From NCBI RefSeq assembly GCF_001767295.1, contig NZ_CP014944.1:1612001-1676000 (forward strand): a DNA stretch of 64,000 bases, given 5' to 3'. The notes under the pieces were generated by a model, which saw only the letters and a list, made by a program, of their open reading frames with translations, searched no databases and was not told where the DNA came from. Made by a program: the position numbers and the translations under genes. This document shows, in pieces, positions 9,602-19,491 of the stretch. The DNA comes from Colwellia sp. PAMC 20917. GTDB taxonomy: Bacteria; Pseudomonadota; Gammaproteobacteria; Enterobacterales; Alteromonadaceae. Numbering within the stretch: the first letter of the stretch is position 1; each line of letters begins with the position of its first letter.

Positions 9602-11442
9602 TTAATATGAAATGCCAAATGACAGCGAGACGAGATCTTTATCTTCTAAATTACTGTGACTACCACCTGAATAGTTGTTGTAACCTAACGTCATGGTATA
9701 TTTTTGTTGATAGGAAGCTTCTAAAGAAAAGCCTAAGTTTTTACGACCTTCATGAAATTGCTGGCCTGGGTCTGGCGAATAACCACTAACATCATGAGCC
9801 CAAAAAACGCTAGGTTTTAATGATATACCGGCATAAACATCGCTATAATTAAATATCGCTTTCATTCGATAGCCCCACGCATTGTCACTGACAAAACCAT
9901 CTGATTGACAATCCCCTGATAAGGCACCGGCAGCCACTAAGTTAGTGCAGTTAAAGCCACCACCAGCATCAAAGTCACCTAAACCAAACACTGAATTACG
10001 CCCATAATGTTGGTCTGAGTCTTCAACACCATCGGTTAAAATAACCCCCACTTCGGCTATAACGGTAATGCGAGAAGCACCTAAGGTATTTTCAAAAAAT
10101 TGAATAGCCGTCATTTGTAATTGGGTAACATCAAATTCATCCCAACCTTTTACTTGTTCACCATAACCAACAGCGGTAACTCTTGGGCTAAAGCGTAAAA
10201 CAGGTGATTCAGATAACGCGCCATTTAATATTTCAGGACCACTGATTTGAATAGGGGTATCGGGCTTATAAGAAACTTCGCCTGATAAAGCCACACCGGC
10301 AATATTTGTGGCAAAGCTGGCTCCAAAAAACTTTAAATCTTCAGGAAATTCAATATTGTAACCAGGATTGAGTGCGGCTAAAGCCCCCCTGTTGGATCTA
10401 ATGCTTTAGGAACAAAAACGGGTGTTGGACTTCCCGTTGCCAAAGGGACACTGGTACGAATAGCGTTAATTAAAGGAACACGAGAATGAATATTCATATA
10501 ATAAAAGCCAAACTCGGTGTCATTTAGTTCTTCTGCATAATAACGCGCAGCAACACCATATTGACCACCGTCATCGGGCTCTACATCAGCTTGTCGCTCT
10601 GCAGCAAAACCTGCTGACAAACCCGCTTGATCTCCAAAGGGACCAATAGAAACGAAGTTACAGCCACTTGCCGCAAAGTCTGCGCCAGAGAAGTAAGTAC
10701 CACAGCCATCAATTTGGGTTTTTTCCCATTCATATTGATAAAAGGCTTCGATACTTAATTTTTCTGTTAAACCTAAATTACCGTAAAGCATACCAACCGG
10801 TAAAATACCTTCTTTTAAGGTTGCTCCCGGGCGACGTAATGCCGGAACATCAAAAGGATTAGATGAGTTCATTCCCCCTTGAATAAAGGTACTTTCACCC
10901 CAGCTTACCACTTGGCGACCTAGACGAATATCGAGCGGAGACTCACCCAAATCAAACGAGCCATAGATATAAGCATCAAGTAAAGTGATCCCTGAAAATT
11001 TAGTATTATTTTCAAAGCCATCATCACTAAGCGGGGTATTTGGCGTGAAACCATTATTAGAATTACCATGAAGAACGTCGCCGTCTTTAAGCGCATAATC
11101 ATACCAATATTTCACACGTACAAAAGCGCCGAAATCACCTTGGCTTAGTTGAAGATCATGTACACCTTTAATTATTTTTGAATACGCATCATGCTTGGCG
11201 TAATTTAAATTGCCATCATCGGTGGTCGATGTAAAACCAGTACCACCATTAGTTTTACCAATAAAACGAGGGTCGGCATCCCCTAACCTCCAACTTGCAC
11301 CAATATCTAGTTGAGAGTTTATTTGCAGTAGAATGTCATTGTCTTCACCAAAATTAAAGTCTGCGGCGTGCGAAGATGATGCACCCAGCGCCATAGCAAC
11401 AACCAGAGCTATTGGTTTGATTTTACAGTTATTATTTAGCAT
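9602..11442 (-). pseudogene. DUF1302 family outer-membrane protein, broken by one -1 frameshift
   Basis: Two frames together make one DUF1302 protein. The first, from ATG 11442, has a signal peptide (ALVVAMALGASSSHA) and beta-strand-rich sequence such as GRQVVSWGESTFIQGGMN; it stops at 10378 after DPTGGL. The second continues without a gap as ALAALNPGYNIEFPEDLKFF and runs to 9602, ending in the strand VSLSFGISY with a C-terminal aromatic residue, as in outer-membrane barrels. The switch falls in a run of six G (coding strand; C-run at 10384-10389). Seven G would restore a 613-residue protein, normal for the family. Options are a sequencing error, a recent loss, slippage-based on/off switching, or -1 ribosomal slippage on GGG GGG. 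It is the first gene of the leftward arm, divergent from the AraC regulator. Confidence 0.88.
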
Positions 11443-11534
11443 ATTATTCGCCTGTTATTATCGTTGTAATAGGTAATGTAATATTTCTTCCCCGATCACA
11501 TTACGCCAATCAATAGATTAATATTTCGCTAAAT

Positions 11535-11562
11535 GTGCCAACCTATTGTCATTTCGTGCAAA
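11535..11562. promoter_or_regulatory. candidate AraC-type operator, direct repeat 21 bases apart
   Basis: GTGCCAA (11535-11541) and GTGCAAA (11556-11562) are near-identical half sites exactly 21 bases, two helical turns, apart, between the divergent DUF1302 and AraC genes. A third match in the opposite sense, TTGGCAC at 12698-12704, lies just before the YCF48-like gene. This is the usual layout for AraC-family binding, but it is pattern-based only. Confidence 0.4.
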
Positions 11563-11602
11563 ACCCGTACAGTGGTACAACTTCAAAAGGTTAGGCAACG
11601 CA

Positions 11603-12625
11603 ATGCAAGATTATTATTCAACATTAACCGGCTGGATGATCCCTATATCAAGGGCTATGGAGGCACATGGCATTGATGCAATAAAGGCATTAGAAGAATG
11701 TAATATTTCTTTGGACGCCGTAAGTGATCAAGAATCTCGTATTGCTGCAGAGAAATTCTCTTTACTCATTGAGCACTGTAATAAGAAACTAGCTCGTCAT
11801 GATTTTTCTGTTTTAATTGCAGAGCAATTTCACCCAGGAATATTTCATGCTCTGGGTTATGCCATGATGTCTTCAAACACTTTACACGATGCATTAGAGC
11901 GTATAGCTCATTACAAGCGAGTCGTTTCGAACTCTTGTCAACTGATTAACCACGAGATTAATGAACAATTAGTCTTTGAAATGAACATCTTTACGTATGA
12001 ATCAACCAACAGGCCTGTATTGTCACAAGAGATCGTTGAGACATTTTTAGCAACTATCGTCCGGTTTTCTCGGGAGCTTGTCACGTTAGACTTTGCTCCT
12101 GAAAAGGTCTGTTTTGCCTACTCAAAGCCGAGCTATAATTTATCTTATCTAGAAGATTTTTTTAATTGTAAGGTAGAATTTGATAGCCATCACACTGCCA
12201 TTGTCTTTAATCTTAAACAAACAAAAGAAAAATTAATGTGTGGTAATCCATTAATAACCCATAGCCATGAGAAAATGCTTGATGAGTTTATGGCAAGAGT
12301 TGATAAGAGTGATTTAAGTCATGTCATTAAAAATAAAATTTTTGAATTATTGCCCCTTGGTGCGCCATCACAAACTGAAATAGCCGAATATCTAGGGATG
12401 AGCTTACGTAATTTACAGCGCAAGTTACATGACCAAGGCACAAGTTATAAAGAAATATTAGAGAGTACTCGCAAAAAATTAGCCATGAATTACATTGTTC
12501 AAAAACATTTAAGTCTCAGTGAGATTGGCTATTTGGTTGGTTTTTCAAGTGTTGGCAACTTTAATCGCGCTTTTAAACGATGGACAAATCAAACACCTGG
12601 TGATTACCGACACAACAAAACATAA
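11603..12625 (+). CDS. AraC family transcriptional regulator (Arabinose_bd plus HTH)
   Basis: A 340-residue regulator. Residues from about 10 to 200 fit the long N-terminal ligand-binding domain of the ArgR/OruR/VirF-like AraC group (SSNTLHDALERIAHYKRVVS is typical). The last 100 residues are the two-helix-turn-helix domain: QTEIAEYLGMSLRNLQRKL and LSEIGYLVGFSSVGNFNRAF. I chose ATG 11603 (MQDYYSTLTGW), which is where the family's proteins begin; a TTG at 11546 in the same frame would add 19 unlikely residues. It lies at the junction of two divergent arms encoding the alkylsulfatase pathway and is the obvious candidate regulator for both. The inducer is unknown; a fatty acid, alcohol or sulfate ester would fit. 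Confidence 0.9.
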   Translation: MQDYYSTLTGWMIPISRAMEAHGIDAIKALEECNISLDAVSDQESRIAAEKFSLLIEHCNKKLARHDFSVLIAEQFHPGIFHALGYAMMSSNTLHDALERIAHYKRVVSNSCQLINHEINEQLVFEMNIFTYESTNRPVLSQEIVETFLATIVRFSRELVTLDFAPEKVCFAYSKPSYNLSYLEDFFNCKVEFDSHHTAIVFNLKQTKEKLMCGNPLITHSHEKMLDEFMARVDKSDLSHVIKNKIFELLPLGAPSQTEIAEYLGMSLRNLQRKLHDQGTSYKEILESTRKKLAMNYIVQKHLSLSEIGYLVGFSSVGNFNRAFKRWTNQTPGDYRHNKT

Positions 12626-12775
12626 TAAAGGCGTATTTACCCTCCTTCATCGCCTTTAAATTAATAACAAAACGTCACGTGTTGCAAAGATAATCATTTG
12701 GCACGTTTAACACCTCTCAAGTCAGCGTTGTTCATTAATACTAATAAGCATAACTTTTTACTTATTAGGTTTTCT

Positions 12776-13963
12776 ATGCGCACACCTTATATTGCCTTTA
12801 GCATAACAAGTGTAATGCTTGTTACTTTACTTGGTTCATTACTTACTCTGGCTCAAGCAAAAAACTCCGCAGACTTATTGGCATTACCCGCCCAAAAAAG
12901 CGCTTTGGCAAGTCAAAGTGTACTTATGGCAATGACGCCAAACAATGGCAGTGTGCTGGTGGTTGGAGAACGAGGCCATATTATTAATTGGCAAAATAGC
13001 AATAACTGGCAACAGCAACAGTCTCCTGTCAGTGTTGCTATTACTGGGGTAACAATATTATCTGACGGCAGTAAAATAGCCGTTGGGCATGATGGTGTTA
13101 TTCTCAAAGCAAATAGCGATAGCACAACTTGGCACAAAGTATTTACCGGTGTTGAATTAATCAAACTTAAAATAGAACAGGTAAAGCAACAATATCAAGA
13201 CTTACAACAGCTGATAAAGCAAACGCAAGATGAAGATGAACTAGAGGAATTAACCTACCAGCTAGAAGATTTGGCCTTTGCGATTGAAGATAATCAGTTA
13301 GAATTAATATCAGGGCCAAATAAACCGCTGCTTTCTGTTACTCACACCTCAAATGATACCTTATTTGCCTGTGGCGCCTACGGTACCCTCCTCACGAGTA
13401 CAGACAAAGGAGAAACGTGGCAGTTAATCAATAATCAACTTGATAATCCTGACAATTATCACCTTAATGCGGTGATAGCTACAGTAGATGATGAACTCTA
13501 TCTTGTCGGTGAAAATGGCTTAGGTTTTAAATCTCATGATGTAGGAAAAACTTGGTCAGTAATGACACTTCCCTATTCTGGTAGCTTATTTGGCATTATC
13601 GCTAACACCAATAATGTTGATAAAAGAGCCGCTAACGGTAGCCATTTCATTGATAACAAAACACAACTTGTCGCCTTTGGCTTGCAAGGAAACTTGATGA
13701 TCTCCCTTGATGGTGGCACGTATTGGCAGCATGAAAAATTACCTAATGGTATCAGTTTACTTGGCGGTAACTTCTCTAAGCAGGGCAACGCTTACTTAGT
13801 GGGACATGGCGGTTTAATTGTCAGTTTCTCGCCTGAAAACCTAGCGTTATTAAACATTAAAAAGCACCCTTCAGGCGCCGCATTCTCTAGTATTTTAGTT
13901 AAAGAAAACTCATTAATTCTTGCTGGTCAATTCGGCATTACCCAATGGCCAATTAAGGAATAG
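12776..13963 (+). CDS. YCF48-like beta-propeller protein, secreted
   Basis: A 395-residue protein with a signal peptide (SVMLVTLLGSLLTLAQA). Repeated blade motifs are visible, such as SVLVVGERGHIINWQ, KIAVGHDGVILKA, FACGAYGTLLTSTDKGETWQ, YLVGENGLGFKSHDVGKTWS and YLVGHGGLIVSF. These are the BNR/YCF48 propeller repeats. A Gln- and Glu-rich helical insert lies around residues 135-175. I chose ATG 12776 because it starts the signal peptide; a TTG at 12698 would add 26 residues before it. YCF48-like proteins of this kind stand directly before RND/MMPL genes in the DUF1302/DUF1329 clusters, and the two are 10 bases apart here. A periplasmic partner role for the transporter is an inference. Confidence 0.87.
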   Translation: MRTPYIAFSITSVMLVTLLGSLLTLAQAKNSADLLALPAQKSALASQSVLMAMTPNNGSVLVVGERGHIINWQNSNNWQQQQSPVSVAITGVTILSDGSKIAVGHDGVILKANSDSTTWHKVFTGVELIKLKIEQVKQQYQDLQQLIKQTQDEDELEELTYQLEDLAFAIEDNQLELISGPNKPLLSVTHTSNDTLFACGAYGTLLTSTDKGETWQLINNQLDNPDNYHLNAVIATVDDELYLVGENGLGFKSHDVGKTWSVMTLPYSGSLFGIIANTNNVDKRAANGSHFIDNKTQLVAFGLQGNLMISLDGGTYWQHEKLPNGISLLGGNFSKQGNAYLVGHGGLIVSFSPENLALLNIKKHPSGAAFSSILVKENSLILAGQFGITQWPIKE

Positions 13964-13973
13964 GGAAAAACTT

Positions 13974-16322
13974 ATGTCTACTGATAAATCGACACATACA
14001 CCGAGCAAATTAGCACAAAAAATAGAGCAATTTATTTTTAGTCATCGTGCACTATTGATGACGATAATCGTTATTTGTATCACCTTGTTAACCCTACAAG
14101 CAACTAAAGTTAAACCTGAAGCTAGTTTCACTAAAATGATCCCCGGCTCGCACACCTATGTTAATAATTTTTTAACCTACAAAAAAGAACTCGCTGATTT
14201 AGGTAATGTCATTCGAATTGTCGTTGAAAACAAAAAAGGGGATATTTTCAACGCTGACTTTCAAGAAACCTTAAAGCAAGTAACCGATGAAGTTTTCTAT
14301 ATCCCGGGGATAAGTCGAGATGGTTTAAAATCATTATGGACACCCAATGTTCGCTGGCAAGAAGTCACTGAAGAAGGTTTTGTCGGCGGTGCGGTAATTC
14401 CTGATGGCTATAATGGCTCGACAAAAATGATTGAACGCGTTAAAGCTAACGTTTTTAAGTCGGGACAAATTGGCGTACTGGTCGCTAATAACTTTCAATC
14501 CGCTATTATTTTAGCGCCATTACAAGACATTAATCCTGAAACAGGCTTACCACTCGACTACCGAGAGTTATCAAGCGTTTTAGAAGAAAAGATAAGAGAC
14601 AAATACAGCAGTGACGATGTCACGATACGCATTGTTGGCTTTGCAAAAGTTGTTGGTGATTTAATCGATGGCGCCTTACAAGTTGTTGCTTTTTTTGTCT
14701 TAGCCGTTGTTATTACTTTTGTACTACTTTGGCTTTATTCGCGTTGTTTACGTAGCACAATATCAGTGTTGGTATTTTCAATTTTTGCCGTGTTTTGTCA
14801 ATTAGGTATTTTAAATTTACTGGGCTTTGGCATTAATCCTTATTCTATGTTGGTGCCTTTTTTAGTGTTTGCTATTGGTGTCAGCCATGGCGTTCAAATT
14901 ATTAATTCGATTATTCATCATAGCGTAACCGGCGCAGATAAAATTGACGCTGCCAAGCTTGCTTTTCGCTCACTTTATATTGCTGGCATTACCGCTTTAG
15001 TCAGTGATGCTATCGGTTTTACCACTTTAATGGTCATTGACATAGAGGTAATACGAGAATTAGCTATCGCCGCTAGTATTGGTGTTGCAATCATTATTGT
15101 TACTAATTTAATCGCCTTACCAATATTAATGAGTTATATCGGTGTTTCTCCAGCGGGTCTTAAATATGCACAAAAGTCAGCTCATAACACAGGTATAGTC
15201 GAAAGCTTATTTAAAAACTTTGCTAAGCCTCCACTAGCAAAAGTAGCTTTAGCTGTTGGTCTTGGCTGCTTAATCCTTGGTTTGTATTTTTCACAATCAA
15301 TGAAAATTGGTGATTTAGATGCAGGCGCTCCAGAGTTAAGACCTGACTCTCGTTATAACCTTGATAACGCTTATATTGTTGATAATTACAGCACCAGCAC
15401 AGACTTATTTGTCATTATGGTCAAAACAGAGGTCGAGCAGTGTGCTCAATATCAAACCTTGGTTTGGGTCGATCAATTCCAATGGCAATTACGCAATGTT
15501 GCGGGTGTTCAGGCGGTTAAGTCTGTCGCCGATGTTTCAAAATTTGGCCTTTTTGGCATGAATGAAGGTTCTTTAAAATGGTATGGCTTAAACCGTAATC
15601 AATTAATGACCAATGCTTCATTGTCTAAAACACCACAAGGGTTGATGAATAAAGACTGCTCTATGGTGCCCGTGCTGGTTTTTCTCAAAGATCATAAAGC
15701 ACAAACCCTAGATAATGTCGTTAAAGCAGTAGAAAAGTTTAATCAAAAAAATCAAATTGACGGTATAGAATTTTTAATGGCTGCAGGCAATGCAGGCATA
15801 GAGTCAGCCACCAATATGGTTATCGAGGAAGCACAAACTGAAATGCTCGTTTGGGTTTATGCCATTGTTATTATTATCTGTTTAATTACCTTTAGAAGTG
15901 GTCGCATTGTAATTTGTATCATTACTCCACTGATATTAACTAGCATTATGAGCCAAGGTTTAATGGGCGTATTAGGCATTGGCGTAAAAGTAGCCACTTT
16001 ACCCGTTATTGCTTTAGGTGTCGGTATCGGTGTTGATTATGGTATTTATATCTTTAGTAAAGTTAAAGAAGCGCTAGGCCAAGGCAAGTCATTATACATG
16101 ACCTATCGCTACGCATTAAATCAAACCGGTAAAGCCGTTGCCTTTACGGGGATAACCTTAGCTATTGGTGTTGCTACTTGGGTGTTTTCACCAATAAAAT
16201 TTCAAGCAGATATGGGTATATTACTAACCTTTATGTTTATTTTTAACATGTTAGGCGCCCTAACGCTGATCCCTGCCATTGCATGGCTGCTCAATATAGG
16301 CTCTCACAGGAGTAAGAAATAA
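13974..16322 (+). CDS. RND superfamily (MMPL/SSD-type) transporter
   Basis: A 782-residue inner-membrane protein in two homologous halves. Each half has one membrane helix, a large periplasmic loop, then five or so clustered helices. The first half has ALLMTIIVICITLLTLQ followed by MLVPFLVFAIGVSHGVQIIN; the second has LGCLILGLYF and ALGVGIGVDYGIYIF, a charge-containing helix pair typical of the family. MMPL-type RND proteins move lipids and other hydrophobic molecules using the proton gradient. Start ATG 13974 has AGGGAAAAA upstream; an in-frame TTG at 13920 would overlap the preceding gene and is unlikely. The stop overlaps the next start (TAATG at 16320). With DUF1302, DUF1329 and YCF48 it probably forms an envelope transport system for the pathway's substrate; direction is unknown. 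Confidence 0.92.
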   Translation: MSTDKSTHTPSKLAQKIEQFIFSHRALLMTIIVICITLLTLQATKVKPEASFTKMIPGSHTYVNNFLTYKKELADLGNVIRIVVENKKGDIFNADFQETLKQVTDEVFYIPGISRDGLKSLWTPNVRWQEVTEEGFVGGAVIPDGYNGSTKMIERVKANVFKSGQIGVLVANNFQSAIILAPLQDINPETGLPLDYRELSSVLEEKIRDKYSSDDVTIRIVGFAKVVGDLIDGALQVVAFFVLAVVITFVLLWLYSRCLRSTISVLVFSIFAVFCQLGILNLLGFGINPYSMLVPFLVFAIGVSHGVQIINSIIHHSVTGADKIDAAKLAFRSLYIAGITALVSDAIGFTTLMVIDIEVIRELAIAASIGVAIIIVTNLIALPILMSYIGVSPAGLKYAQKSAHNTGIVESLFKNFAKPPLAKVALAVGLGCLILGLYFSQSMKIGDLDAGAPELRPDSRYNLDNAYIVDNYSTSTDLFVIMVKTEVEQCAQYQTLVWVDQFQWQLRNVAGVQAVKSVADVSKFGLFGMNEGSLKWYGLNRNQLMTNASLSKTPQGLMNKDCSMVPVLVFLKDHKAQTLDNVVKAVEKFNQKNQIDGIEFLMAAGNAGIESATNMVIEEAQTEMLVWVYAIVIIICLITFRSGRIVICIITPLILTSIMSQGLMGVLGIGVKVATLPVIALGVGIGVDYGIYIFSKVKEALGQGKSLYMTYRYALNQTGKAVAFTGITLAIGVATWVFSPIKFQADMGILLTFMFIFNMLGALTLIPAIAWLLNIGSHRSKK

Positions 16323-17737
16323 TGACAACAATAACAACACAACTAGCACTTGATGATACCTTTTTACAGCAAAAGCAATATTTTGCTAACAACACTTACC
16401 CAAGCTATGACAAGCGTATTAGTGACTTAAAAAAATTAAAAGCATTAATGATAAATAATCAACAAGCCTTTATTGATGCTATGAGTGATGATTTTGGTCA
16501 TCGCAGTACCGAAGATACAAAAATTGGGGATATTCTCACCACTGTCATGGGTATTAATTACAGCATTAAACACCTAAAGAAATGGATGAAACCTGAAAAA
16601 AAGCATATTGGTATATTATTTCAACCGGCAAAGGGTGAAGTGGTTTATCAACCTAAAGGTGTTATTGGTATCATAGCGCCATGGAATTATCCGGTTTTTC
16701 TCGCCTTTGGACCATTAACTGCTGCCTTGGCTGCAGGTGATACCGCTATGATAAAAATGAGTGAATACACCCCAAAAACGAATCACTTATTAGCAAAGCT
16801 GATTACCGAAACCTTTCCTGTTGAACAAGTCGCCATTGTTTGCGGCGAAGCTGCCATGGCGGCGGCATTTTCGACGTTAGTTTTTGATCATTTATTTTTC
16901 ACTGGCTCTACCGCCGTTGGTAAATTAGTGATGAAAGCCGCGGCTGAAAATTTAGTCCCGGTCACCTTAGAGTTAGGTGGTAAATCACCAACTATTATTG
17001 ATGACGATATAGATATAAAAACCGCTGTTAGTCGATTAATTCTTGGAAAAACCCTCAATTCTGGACAAACCTGTGTCGCCCCCGATTATGTCTTCTGCCC
17101 AGAAAATAAAGTAGCTGAATTGACCCAGGCTTTTCAAACCTACTATCAAAGTATGTACCCTAACGTTCAAGGTAATGATGACTGCACCGCTATAATTAAC
17201 CCTGCCCAAAAGGCCCGCATTGATGGTTTGCTTGCTAATGCTAGCGAGCAAGGCGCCACTGTTACTTCCTTACAACCAAAAAGTGATAAGACTCAATCAA
17301 GAAAAATGCCGTTAACCTTATTAACTAATGTCAGCGACGATATGACCGTAATGCAACAAGAAATTTTCGGCCCGCTACTGCCAATAATAGCTTATAAAGA
17401 CGTAAGCGAAGCGATAGACTATATTAACAGTAAGCCTCGTCCGCTTGCCTTGTATATTTGCAGTTTTAACAAGTCATTTCAGCAACAAGTTTTATTAAAT
17501 ACCCATGCAGGTGGCGTTTGCATTAATGATGCAGCATTCCATGTTGCTATTGATGATCTCCCTTTTGGAGGCATAGGTGCATCGGGTATGGGGCAATACC
17601 ATGGTAGTGAAGGTTTTAAAACTTTTTCTCATGGAAAGTCAGTATTATCGCGAGGAAAAATAAGCTTAGGCTCATTATTATTCCCACCTTTTGGTAAGAG
17701 AATTCATAAAATTTTATTTGCGTTATTTATACGCTAA
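16322..17737 (+). CDS. aldehyde dehydrogenase, coniferyl/fatty-aldehyde type
   Basis: A 471-residue NAD(P)-dependent aldehyde dehydrogenase. Visible motifs are GIIAPWNYPVFLAFGPL, FFTGSTAVGKLV, the general-base segment LELGGKSPTIID and the catalytic cysteine in NSGQTCVAPDYVF. The short length, NDDFGHRS near the start and the hydrophobic, basic C-terminus (LLFPPFGKRIHKILFALFIR) are like the coniferyl-aldehyde and class 3 fatty-aldehyde dehydrogenases; the tail may anchor it to the membrane. The expected reaction is fatty aldehyde to fatty acid. Its ATG overlaps the transporter stop by one base and has AGGAG upstream, so the two are translationally coupled. Long-chain substrate specificity is inferred from the neighbours. 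Confidence 0.93.
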   Translation: MTTITTQLALDDTFLQQKQYFANNTYPSYDKRISDLKKLKALMINNQQAFIDAMSDDFGHRSTEDTKIGDILTTVMGINYSIKHLKKWMKPEKKHIGILFQPAKGEVVYQPKGVIGIIAPWNYPVFLAFGPLTAALAAGDTAMIKMSEYTPKTNHLLAKLITETFPVEQVAIVCGEAAMAAAFSTLVFDHLFFTGSTAVGKLVMKAAAENLVPVTLELGGKSPTIIDDDIDIKTAVSRLILGKTLNSGQTCVAPDYVFCPENKVAELTQAFQTYYQSMYPNVQGNDDCTAIINPAQKARIDGLLANASEQGATVTSLQPKSDKTQSRKMPLTLLTNVSDDMTVMQQEIFGPLLPIIAYKDVSEAIDYINSKPRPLALYICSFNKSFQQQVLLNTHAGGVCINDAAFHVAIDDLPFGGIGASGMGQYHGSEGFKTFSHGKSVLSRGKISLGSLLFPPFGKRIHKILFALFIR

Positions 17738-17833
17738 TTAATTTAGTTAGAATTAGTTTTACAATGTTAATCGCTTTACTTGTGTTAACTATTACTTTTT
17801 AAGCTCAAAACAACGCGTACTTAAGGAAATTAC

Positions 17834-19468
17834 ATGACTAAACCTTGGCTGATAAATTATCCAAAAAACGTCGAACAGCAAGTCGATTTAAACCGTTATG
17901 CCTCTTTATTAGAGTTATTTCACCAGACCACCGCTAAATATAAGCCACAAACCGCTTTTAGTAATTTTGGCGCTGAACTCTCTTTTGAGCAAGTCGATGA
18001 ACTGTCTCGCGACTTTGCCGCTTTTTTACAAAATAAATTAAACATTACTAAGGGCAAACGTGTCGCGCTGATGTGCCCAAATACTTTGGCTTTTCCAATA
18101 GCAATGTGGGGCATTATTCGTGTTGGCGGGGTGCAGGTAAATGTTAATCCTATGTACACCGCACGAGAACTTAAGCACCAACTTAATGATGCACAAGTCG
18201 ACACTATTATTATATTTTCACCCTCAACAAAGATGCTCGCTGATATTATTGATACGACCGATATTAAACATGTAATTACGGTTAACTTAGACGATCTCGT
18301 CAATAAAAGCTTACCTTGTCAACCGGTTGATCAGCGGTTAACCACAACGGTCCGCTTTACTGATGCCTTAATTCAAGGACAAAACCTCGCGTTGGTTGAA
18401 CCGACCCTTTGCCAAGCTGATTTATTATTTTTACAGTATACCGGCGGAACTACGGGGTTATCTAAAGGCGCGATGCTTAGCCACGGCAATTTAATTGCTA
18501 ATATTTTACAATTCGAAGAGTTTGCTAAAAATCATATTCATTACGGTAACGACGTTGTTATTACCGCCATCCCGATGTACCACATCTTTGCTTTAATGGC
18601 GAATACACTCAGCTACTTTTACTTTGGCGCCAAAAACGTTTTAGTGACTAATCCTCGAGATATGGCCAGTTTTGTAGATATATGGAAAAACACCGATGCA
18701 ACTATGTTTACCGGGGTAAATACCTTATTTAATGGTTTATTACATAAACCGGGCTTTGATCAAGTTGATTTTTCAGCATTAAAACTTTCTTTGGGCGGTG
18801 GTGCAGCAGTGCAACAAGCCGTTGCCGATAAATGGCAACAAGTTACCGGCGCTAGGCTTCATGAAGGCTATGGTTTATCTGAGACTTCACCTGTTTTGTC
18901 ATTAAACTTTGGCACTGTTATTGATAACGAAACCGTCTACATACCAGGTATTGGCGTGCCATTACCTAATACAGATATTTCTATTCGAGACGATGATGGC
19001 AATATAGTATCGCAAGGCGAATCGGGTGAACTTTGTGCTAAGGGCCCACAAGTTATGCAAGGCTATTGGAACAATGCTCAAGCAAGCGACGAATGTATGA
19101 CCCAAGATGGTTATTTTAAAACTGGCGATGTCGGTATACTTGACGACAAAGGTTTCTTTCATATTGTTGATCGTAAAAAAGATATGATTAATGTCTCTGG
19201 TTTTAATGTTTACCCTAACGAAATTGAAGCTGAAGTAGCTAAAATGGCTGGCATTTTAGAATCAGCTTGTATTGGCGTAGACGATGATAAAACTGGCGAG
19301 GCGGTTAAACTTTTTATTGTAAAAGAAGATGAAAACATCACAGAACAAGATGTTATCAATTTCTGTCGCCAAGGACTAACGGCTTATAAAACCCCTAAAC
19401 ATGTCACTTTTATTAATGAAATTCCTAAATCAAGTGTCGGAAAATTATTGCGCAGAGAGCTAAGATAG
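17834..19468 (+). CDS. long-chain fatty acid-CoA ligase, FadD-like
   Basis: A 544-residue AMP-forming acyl-CoA synthetase. The phosphate-binding loop is YTGGTTGLSKGAMLSHGNL, the adenine-binding motif GYGLSETSPV, and the fatty-acyl signature runs from DGYFKTGDVG through DRKKDMINVSGFNVYPNEIE. The C-terminal catalytic lysine is in KSSVGKLLRREL. It activates fatty acids to acyl-CoA for beta-oxidation and would be the last step of the pathway encoded here. AAGGA precedes ATG 17834. A 96-base gap separates it from the aldehyde dehydrogenase, so it may be read through or have its own promoter. It may be one of several fadD paralogues in the genome, so I give no symbol. Confidence 0.92.
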   Translation: MTKPWLINYPKNVEQQVDLNRYASLLELFHQTTAKYKPQTAFSNFGAELSFEQVDELSRDFAAFLQNKLNITKGKRVALMCPNTLAFPIAMWGIIRVGGVQVNVNPMYTARELKHQLNDAQVDTIIIFSPSTKMLADIIDTTDIKHVITVNLDDLVNKSLPCQPVDQRLTTTVRFTDALIQGQNLALVEPTLCQADLLFLQYTGGTTGLSKGAMLSHGNLIANILQFEEFAKNHIHYGNDVVITAIPMYHIFALMANTLSYFYFGAKNVLVTNPRDMASFVDIWKNTDATMFTGVNTLFNGLLHKPGFDQVDFSALKLSLGGGAAVQQAVADKWQQVTGARLHEGYGLSETSPVLSLNFGTVIDNETVYIPGIGVPLPNTDISIRDDDGNIVSQGESGELCAKGPQVMQGYWNNAQASDECMTQDGYFKTGDVGILDDKGFFHIVDRKKDMINVSGFNVYPNEIEAEVAKMAGILESACIGVDDDKTGEAVKLFIVKEDENITEQDVINFCRQGLTAYKTPKHVTFINEIPKSSVGKLLRRELR

Positions 19469-19470
19469 AG

Positions 19471-19491
19471 TGATGTTCATCATCAGTTTTT
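19471..19491 (+). terminator. probable terminator after the FadD-like gene
   Basis: TGATG and CATCA pair around a short loop, followed by GTTTTT, starting 3 bases after the stop. The hairpin is a degenerate copy of the terminator hairpins found later in the repeat array. Confidence 0.5.

Noticed and set aside
13920-13973. TTG start that would extend the RND transporter
   Set aside because: It would overlap the preceding gene; ATG 13974 has a good ribosome site and matches the family's N-terminus.
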